Of a stretch of DNA of 64,000 bases, positions 56,830-64,000 are shown one piece after another. Below the pieces are notes generated by a model that searched no databases, was not told where the DNA came from, and saw only the letters and a list, made by a program, of their open reading frames with translations. The stretch lies in contig OX578152.1 in assembly GCA_951213105.1 (NCBI GenBank), positions 70,232,180-70,296,179 of the forward strand. Reading direction: 5' to 3'. Position numbers and translations under genes: made by a program. Source of the stretch: Amaurobius ferox. Taxonomy: Eukaryota > Arthropoda > Arachnida > Araneae > Amaurobiidae. Positions within the stretch are counted from its first letter, which is position 1, and every line of letters begins with the position of its first letter.

Positions 56830-58065
56830 TTTTTTTTGAGTCACCATGGGCTTATGGAATGAGAGGGTCTGGGAGAACAAAACATATGAAACAATTAGAT
56901 GAATGCGACTAAACGTGCTCCCAATATTTATTTAATCCGAAGTTGCAAAATTTCTACCAGAAAAATTCTAACTTCTTGTTTTAAGGAGTTTTGTGCCCAC
57001 TTACTGATTTGATCATCACCGGGGCTGATTTCTAAATATACAGGCTGACACAACCGCCATTTTGACTCCAATAGGTCAGTTGTCGTTTGTCTGTGCAATT
57101 TCAATGGCGCTCTTGTATTACATCACTGATATTTGATGCGCAATTTAGCTGTAAAATAGGTGCTTCTTTCAAAGAATTGTACCATTCAATCAAGAAATTA
57201 GCTTAGAATCTTTTGATTTTCTTGAGATTCCGGGGAAAGGACGAGAAAGTAACTTTCTTTTGCCATGTACTGCCATTGCTTCATCTGGGAGTCAAGATGG
57301 TCGATCTTGCGCCATCTTGACTCTTATCCACCATATTGACTGTATATATAGGAGCTTTAACCTGGACAATGCTGACGAGCATCGATGATAGCGAAACTAT
57401 GGTCCACGTGTGTTGATAGATGATAAGTTGAGCATTTTCTTATTTTTAAAGTAAAAGTTTCTTATACTTTTATTATAAAACAGATAGCTAAATTTTATTA
57501 GAATATATTAAAACTTTTGTGCTTTATTCTTTGCTCATTAGTATAAATACTAGATTTTCTTCCATTCGGCAAGTTCAGAATTTTATCAGAGAATCTGCAT
57601 ATTTACATTTATACTATAAACATTAAGAGCTGTAATACGTTCAAAAGAAAGTTAACGAAATATATATTGAATTATAACGTAAAAATAAAAATAAAAAAAA
57701 CCCAGAAAATCTAAAATACTTCCTAATAGACTCTTCTTTTTCTTTATCCACCATGAAAAGCTTTTGAGATAAGGTAAGAATAAAATTGAGCATTTTATTT
57801 TGTTTTCTATGAACAGCATATAAAAATGTGATGTGGGTAATGAAATTACTTTACCACATCCATTTTTTATATATTATATGGATGCTTAATTGAATAACCA
57901 ATGTGCAGTTTTAAATAATTTCCTTCTTGATTGGGTGACGTAGCGCATTGTAAAATAAATCAAAATCCGAACTACCAGAAATATTTCAAGAATCGTTTAA
58001 GTTAGATAATAGTCTTGATTTTATTATTCTAATTATGAAAAGTTGCATATGGAACATACATTTAA
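56830..58065. other. Unassigned segment with small inverted repeats
   Basis: A hairpin at about 57822-57870 (AAAAATGTGATGTGGGTAA against TACCACATCCATTTTTT) recalls the 3' hairpin of families A and B. Around 57290-57340, CAAGATGG and CCATCTTG recur. No gene. Confidence 0.4.
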
Positions 58066-58070
58066 TGAAT

Positions 58071-58425
58071 ACATATAGTCCAGTCAGTAGATACATTGTA
58101 CCTTGCAAAAGGTGGAGTAGAAGATTTTTTTTTGCATTTGTATATACTGATGCCAACATGAAAAAACCAAGTTATCCAACATGGCCGACCCCGGGAGAAC
58201 TTTTGGCGACCGAAAAACCACGAAATTTTATGACTTTTTTTGGTTTTTTCAGAATATCTCAGAAACGATCGACTTTTGCGATTCTTTCTCAATATAAAAT
58301 TTAAAGATAATTAAATTTCCTACAATTTTTACTATTACAACTATTTTATAGCACAAATAGTAAGCGCACTACAGCTTCTTAAAATCTGACATTTTTTCTC
58401 TACTTAGTAAAAATACGCATTAACA
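58071..58425 (+). repeat. Left terminal inverted repeat
   Basis: Includes CAACATGAAAAAACCAAGTT, ATCCAACATGGCCGACC and GAATATCTCAGAAACGATCG, all found inverted at the right end. Similarity continues to ACTACAGCTTCTTAAAAT near 58385. Confidence 0.85.
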
Positions 58426-58918
58426 CCCCTTGCCCACCTGACCCCGCAGTCACAATTCTCCCCCTCACATTTCGCAGACGACTCGATCAGATCCCAATAA
58501 CAGCACATGTTCATATTGTACAACTGCAACATATATTATACTTCACACTACATTTTATTCTGATGTTCTACCTACACAGAAGCGATATTTGAATGTGAAT
58601 GAATAAATATGGGGGTGATAATAAGCAAAATAATAATAAAGCATTAATAAGCAAAAATTCATGACGTGTGTGTTGTAATTCAACTAATTTTCTAGGTATA
58701 ATGCATTAACATAATGAATAATAATACCAATGCACCAAATTAAATTTAAATAATCTCCACAAATGGCCAAACTTGTTTAAAGTACAAAAACAAGTAATTA
58801 CCTTCAAAAACACAAATTGCAGAAATTTAACATTTATATACAAATTACAAGAAGATTCATACAGGTTTGAAACAATTAAAGAAAGGAAATTAATAAGTAA
58901 AACTGAAAACATACATAT

Positions 58919-61240
58919 TTATCTTCTTCGAAGACGTTTTGAAGATGTGTGTTCTTCTTCGGGTTCAGCAACCGTCGGAGGTGGAAGGAAGTTGTCATCC
59001 TCAAGTTGTTCATCCACGTGTTGCAGTGGTTCCAAGAGCTGGTGAAGTAAGTCATCTTCCTCTTCAGTATCATCCAAAGATGAAATTGGTACGACATTGT
59101 CACACCCCATGTCACTCCAGTGCTTGCACTTGCTGGAGCATTTCAAACCAGCCTTGCGACAAGAGCAGGGTCCACTACACCCTTTCTTGCAAGCGCAAGA
59201 CACACTCTTCAGAAGATTCTCAGATGCTGAATTTCTTTTTGTGTCAACAGGCAATAGACCTTCTATGCTGCACGCCCAACCCCATTCCTCCGGGTTGGTG
59301 CCATTGCTTAACCAGCTTTGAACTTGATAGTAGCACCTGTAGGAATGGTAGCGTGCAGCATCGCACGTAGGTGGTAGTCGTGCGAGATTTATTTTTCTGT
59401 TGGAGACTGATTTTGCAAACATCGCGATTAAATCGCGAAGTGTTCAAGGATTGGTCGGAATGGATGTCGCCTGTGTATAATGTTTTCAGAATTTCTTCTC
59501 CAACTGCAGCTATGTCATCGTGACTGCTGAGTGGATACATGAATGTTTTAGTGACTTTCTTCACTTCAGGCGATTTGTTGACAATCTTGCACAATTTAAT
59601 TTTGCCTTGACTAAAGATGACTGATGTGGAATCACATCCACTAAATGCATGTATGAACAGGATATTGCCTGGGTCGAACTTAAATGATATAGTTGAAAAT
59701 AACACATCCCTCTCCTAGGCTTAAGAAAGAATAAGTTGCTGAATGACTGATCTAACCCTGTCATCAGAACTAGCAGATCGATATCCTTCCCAACTATGAT
59801 CACATTTTCAAGTTCTTTTGCCTTCGAAATGGCAGTGTTGACGATCAGTAAGTCAGCGTCCTCTTGAGCATGCTTGACTTCAGTATCACACTCTTCAAAA
59901 TTGACTTTCAGAAGTTCGATCAGACGACTCTTGTTTTGATTATTTGCCAAAAAATTTTCTTGGGCGACTTGGTTGATCGTATTCACTTCAAAGATTACTT
60001 CAGGGGAATGGTACACCCTCATACGCCGCAATCGCTCAGATCTTTTGGTGCCAGTACGTGCAGGATACCCATCGAATACAACCACAACTCACGATCCATA
60101 ATGTCTCTTAAGAAATGAAGAATAATGTTTAGTTATGGTAGCAAAGGAAGCATTTTGAGGCCAAATAACTTTGTGTAGGAGGTATCCTCCATCTATAACA
60201 GCAAACTGTTTCTTCCCTGCAATTTCTTTGCAATCGACTGGGGTGAAAGCCATGTATAATGAAGACTTTGTACCTTTCCGTATGCCTTCTTCGGAGAAAA
60301 GTGATATCGGGTAGGGTGCAAGTTCATAAGTAAAAAACATTTTTAAGTCTTCATCAGACTGTTTCGAAAGACACAATCTTTGGGAAAGTGTCAGCGGATC
60401 AATAGCAATTACTTTGAGGGTTCCTGCTTTAATACTACTGACAACCGATGTAAGGGTTACAACCTTGTCCTTCCTCTTGAAGGTCACATTTTAAAAATTT
60501 CCCATGAGCGACCATTGTCATAACCCTTTCCATGCCAACCTCTTGAGCCAAATGACAGTTTACATCTGCTCCTCCAACAATACCACTGCTTAATGACATT
60601 ATGGCATCAATGTCTGAAAAGGGAGGATGTTGAGAAAGCAACTCTCGCAGTCTAATTGAGTCACTTCTGTCTCTGTCGATACGAGATCTTCGCATGTCCA
60701 CATGCTGCTCTGATGTTTCATAATGTACATCCCAGAATTGTTCAATTTCATCACAAACATTTTGCATGAATATCATTGCCAAAGTCCATTTTGCCAAAAC
60801 ACCGTCTGAAAATCCTCTCCCACGTGTGACCCCTCCACAGGCTTTCATACTCCTCATAAGTGTCTGTTCAATGGTCTGGTCAGACGAAATTCCACACTAC
60901 CACTTATTGGAGCGTCTTATGGTGAACTTCCCTTTAGTGGAGAAGTCGTGAAATTCAGTTGGGTCCATTAATTGTTCTAGTTTCAACATGTCTTGAAGGT
61001 AGAGATGCGCACTTTTGGCGTATAAGAAATGGCCAGCTGCATGGAAACATGGTAGTGCTTTTTGAATGGAGTCAAGATGAAGCTTCCAGTTGCCTGTACG
61101 CTCAGCCTCAGTGAACTGTTTGAGGAGTGTTGTTATACGAAAATATTGAACCCATAATTTTGCTGTGGGTCCCTTACATTCGAGCACACACAAGGCTTGT
61201 CTAAATTTTGCAGCAATACCATTAGACAGGCATTATTGGT
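58919..61240 (-). pseudogene. FEN1/XPG-like (PIN-fold) nuclease with CXC-type cysteine-rich tail, broken
   Basis: Order of motifs on the minus strand: EAERTGNWKLHL and GHFLYAKSAHLYLQ (61000-61110); IEQTLMRSMKACGGVTRGRG (about 60830-60880); SEQHVDMRRSRIDRDRS (60670-60720); YELAPYPISLFSEEGIRKG (about 60280-60330); VIDGGYLLHKVIWP (60160-60200); VVFDGYPARTGTKRSERLRR (60030-60085); NNQNKSRLIELL; QEDADLLIVNTAI; IVGKDIDLLVLMTGL (about 59770-59800); IHAFSGCDSTS (about 59630-59655); SCACKKGCSGPCSCRK and GLKCSSKCKH (59115-59195). The Asp residues fall where FEN1 has its metal-binding acids. The cysteine tail resembles Tesmin/TSO1 CXC domains. Lesions: TAG at 60897-60899, TGA at 60089-60091, frameshifts near 60490, 59700 and 59400. 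Similar multi-copy proteins of unknown role exist widely in invertebrates (recollection, unsearched). Confidence 0.85.
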
Positions 61241-61455
61241 GCAGGTTGTGAGTAATATGGCTTATCTCGCTTTCAGCTGTGAAGCAGCCGCCATTCCTCA
61301 AGGCCACCTCCAACTGGCTACGTTTCCAATCTCCCTCCCCATCCTCCGACACCTTTTCATGCATCCAATATTTTACGCATCAACAATATAATCCAAAGAA
61401 GTGTTGTGCATTTGGGGGAGAAGTAAATAGAAATTAAGAGTAAAATAAAACCGAT

Positions 61456-61825
61456 TTTTATTTTGAGTTTTATCAAATTGAGAAAAAAATGTTAACTTTC
61501 AAAAATCTGTAGCACACTTACTATTCGTGTTATAAAAAAGTTGTAATTGTGAAAATTGTAGGAAATTTAATTATCTTTAAATTTTATATTGAGAAAGAAT
61601 CGCAAAAGTCGATCGTTTCTGAGATATTTCGAAATAATCAAAAAAAGTCGCAAAATTTCATAGTTTTTTGGCTGCCAAAATTTCTCCCGAGGTCGGCCAT
61701 GTTGGATAACTTGGTTTTTTCATGTTGGCAGCAATACATACAAATACAAAAAATAAAATCTTCTACTCCACCTTTTGCACGGCAAGCCCCTTTTTCCATA
61801 CCTATTGACTGTACTAATATATGCG
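61456..61825 (-). repeat. Right terminal inverted repeat
   Basis: Inverted match of the left repeat, e.g. GAAATTTAATTATCTTTAAA, GGTCGGCCATGTTGGATAAC and CTATTGACTGTACTA near the outer end. It differs by small indels (GGGGCTTGCC is extra on this side). Confidence 0.85.
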
Positions 61826-61859
61826 TATCTATTTTTTATTTCCTTTTTTGGAGGGGCAA

Positions 61860-61945
61860 GCGAAAATGTTGCTCTACTACTGTTATAACTGTGTTACTAC
61901 TGTTATAACTTGCTTTACTACTGTTATAACTGTGTATCTACTACT
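61860..61945 (+). repeat. Short tandem repeat of CTACTACTGTTATAACTGTG
   Basis: CTACTGTTATAACT occurs three times, with a partial fourth, just outside the right inverted repeat. Confidence 0.8.
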
Positions 61946-61949
61946 GTTA

Positions 61950-63540
61950 TTAAAAGTTTTCGTTGAATTAGTTCTTAGGACATAGATAGGGATTAGATAA
62001 TGACTAATATATTCCGCATCAAAATTTTGAAGGAGGAAATAAGGTTTGCCAAGTAATATTTCATCTTCTGGTATTAATTTTTTTCTTGAAATAACTATTT
62101 CTCAAGATTTGCTATAGATAGAGCTTAGGTGATGACTGGTATGGAATCAATATCAAATTCAGAAGTGTGTGTGTGTGGGGGGGGGGGGGGGGTTAGGCGT
62201 TGACTAAGGATTTTCACTTTCCATATTTTTCTGTCTGGTTTAAAAACTTTCTTGAAACGGCTATTTCTCTTAATTATAGTTTAGATGATGACTGAGATGG
62301 ATTCTGCATCGAATTCCGTAGGTCCTTTTTTTCCGAAAATGAGTATGATTTTTCGAAACAAGTATCACATTTTGGAGGAGACTAAGACGTTCACTATGGA
62401 TTTTCTCTTCCGGTATTTTTCTTTCCCGGTAAAAAAAAGTCCTTGAAACCTTTACTTTTCCAGATGGTGGCTGATATGGATTCAGCATCAAATTATGCAA
62501 GGGATTAGGAGGTTCACTAGGGATTTCTACATTGGGATATGATGATGCACCTTACAATTTTCCCCAAAATTCGTATGACTGTACGAAGAAAGTGCGCAAA
62601 AGAGAAAACGATGCTTATTACTTCCGTCAAAAAGAAAGGATTTGCCATTATATAAAGGCTTCTTCCTAATTTTTTTCAGCGGGTTTTTCTGAAAAAAGCT
62701 GAACCCAATTGTAACAAAATCTGCTTAGATCAAGTGACCTTACTACTAAATTTAATAAAATTGAATTTTAGTCTATAAACTAGTACAGATACATACAATC
62801 CTCCCACAGATATACCCAGAAAGCCGCACTGAAAAAAACTTGATTCGTACCAGGGACTCTTTTCCAAGATTTGCTGGTTTTGGTACAACGTTGAATGATC
62901 GCGGGCTACAAACGTTACTATATATGCAATAAAATTTGACCCTCCGCTATAGGAGCGCCCTCTATCGAACGACGCAGAAATAAGATTGCCAACCTCGGAT
63001 TAGGGCTCAGATACGTGTCTGAAATATGCGATGTTCCATTTTCGACCTGGGTTTAATATTTTTCGTACATAACCTGTATCTGAAATATTAACATGCTGAA
63101 ATATGATTCAGATGTCCTTAATTAATCATTTCTCATCAGTTTGACGGTCAATTCATATTTGTAATTAGCAATATATTATTACTAATTATTATTATATTAT
63201 TTTTATTAAATTAAGTCATGTAATTGTTAACACATTAGATTATGTCATTATTATCATTATTATTATTATGTTATTAATACATTATGCATCAAGAATTAGG
63301 AAATACAGTAATAGAAAATTGAAAATTCTTCTTTGAAATATGACTTTATCATTTTCTTTGTTCTCACAGAAAAGAACTGAAAGTCTTTTCCTATGATAAA
63401 ATATAGGTATTTTCTCGCATACGAAACGGAACTGACGTAAATCTTAACACAGAGATCGATCTTAACGATCTTAATACAGAGAAAGTGTATCTCAAAAGAA
63501 AATGACCTCTAAAATCATAAAAAACCCACTTAATTGAATA
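61950..63540. other. Degenerate repeat region, no gene seen
   Basis: Loose units of about 150-170 bp (GGTGATGACTGGTATGGA near 62132, GATGATGACTGAGATGGATT near 62284, GATGGTGGCTGATATGGATT near 62463, with TTTTCACTTTCCATATTTTT text between). A run of 18 or so G at 62176-62193 follows (GT)n. Nothing coding. Confidence 0.55.
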
Positions 63541-63584
63541 TATATATATGTGTATGTATGTATGATGTATGTGTATATGTGTAT

Positions 63585-63633
<49 letters not shown>
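63585..63633. repeat. (TA)n microsatellite
   Basis: About 24 TA units, preceded by GTATGTATGATGTATG. Confidence 0.95.
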
Positions 63634-63637
<4 letters not shown>

Positions 63638-63639
63638 CC

Positions 63640-64000
63640 AAATAAGAACCAATAATATCCAGTAAAGAATGCAAACAAATTAAAAGTGCCAAAAGTCGGT
63701 TTGGAGGAGTTGGAACGCCCACTCTCCGGTTTAGCATACTTCACGCCATGGCAACACTCCCAGAAGCCGATACTTATCAATGAATGGCCCGTATACCACA
63801 CAACATACAACCTGTTGAAATATAAAAATACAGAAACCATTCGAAAGACAGAAGTAAACGACTAGCACCTCTATGCCCTATTCTTAAACTCAAGTATACA
63901 GAAAAGTTCCCCAAAAACAAGTCTCACTTCCCCCCCAAAAGACTATATATATTCTCATATTCACATATATATTACCTTTATTTCTCCATTTGAAACATAG
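63640..64000. other. Unassigned end of window
   Basis: Plus-strand text near 63690-63800 gives EELERPLSGLAYFTPWQHSQ and INEWPVYHTTYNLL in one frame. This has natural composition but no family I recognise; it may be a decayed mobile-element fragment. Confidence 0.3.

Larger units (their letters stand above)
58071..61825 (-). mobile_element. Candidate novel DNA transposon with ~350-bp TIRs and a FEN1-like nuclease gene
   Basis: The left inverted repeat (about 58071-58425) and right inverted repeat (about 61456-61825) are reverse complements over most of their length, e.g. GCAAAAGGTGGAGTAGAAGA against TCTTCTACTCCACCTTTTGC, and CAGAAACGATCGACTTTTGC against GCAAAAGTCGATCGTTTCTG. Outer ends read TAGTCCAGTCAG (left) and TAGTACAGTCAA (right, reverse complement); ATA flanks both, but the exact edge is unsure. 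Between them is one minus-strand gene (58919-61240), now broken. Total about 3.75 kb. The gene is richer in GC than its flanks. No transposase of a known superfamily is visible. Confidence 0.8.

Noticed and set aside
58939..59370. 143-codon plus-strand open frame opposite the CXC tail
   Set aside because: It is the antisense shadow of the nuclease gene, whose motifs lie on the minus strand.
63391..63840. 149-codon open frame on the minus strand
   Set aside because: A large part is translated TA microsatellite; the remaining piece matches no family I know.

Overview
This 64-kb window is AT-rich eukaryotic nuclear DNA made almost entirely of mobile-element remains and satellite repeats. I found no intact host gene, rRNA or tRNA gene. 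The transposon families point to an arthropod and probably a spider: degenerate Tc1-like transposases starting with the MPRRRIRGHYE helix-turn-helix, a Ty3/gypsy element whose gag is a chain of QDEM/AMKVG coiled-coil repeats, a Penelope-like element, and SINEs ending in (AAC)n. The species assignment is inference.

Layout. 0.4-1.7 kb: 3' part of a Penelope-like element (reverse transcriptase C-terminus plus GIY-YIG region) with a hammerhead-like core. 5.1-6.1 kb: a perfect 124-bp tandem duplication and a solo gypsy LTR. 6.26-10.5 kb: three dead Tc1-like transposons side by side, all on the minus strand; the middle one has an E-box array just upstream of its transposase. 11.35-11.95 kb: LINE reverse-transcriptase tail. 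12.8-13.2 kb: two minisatellites. 17.1-24.6 kb, 28.9-30.7 kb, 31.7-34.2 kb, 34.8-35.75 kb and 49.1-49.9 kb: two related non-autonomous families (called A and B here) with subterminal inverted repeats, a 3' hairpin and an internal GTCT or GT microsatellite. They look like Helentron/DINE-1-type rolling-circle elements. 26.0-27.0 kb and 36.2-36.9 kb: TIR elements without genes, the second with a perfect 8-bp target duplication (hAT type). 37.1-37.8 kb: 45-bp minisatellite. 42.8-45.5 kb: an internally deleted gypsy element with both LTRs. 51.4-52.5 kb: a complex minisatellite interrupted by a Penelope tail.

The most unusual locus is 58.07-61.83 kb. Inverted repeats of about 350 bp flank a single broken minus-strand gene. 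It encodes a FEN1/XPG-like (PIN-fold) nuclease with a conserved GGVTRGRG-type N-terminal region and a cysteine-rich CXC-like tail. This looks like a DNA transposon whose only recognisable protein is a FEN1-like nuclease, and I cannot assign it to a known superfamily.

The second theme is a SINE system. Full copies have a tRNA-like head. One copy (27,289-27,628) has instead acquired a 5S rRNA-derived head and lost its B box. A discrete module of about 65 bp, equal to the SINE 3' end, has inserted on its own several times, each time with perfect 11-16 bp target-site duplications. Nothing here appears able to move by itself: every transposase or polymerase reading frame has stops or frameshifts. 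All similarity statements are by eye.
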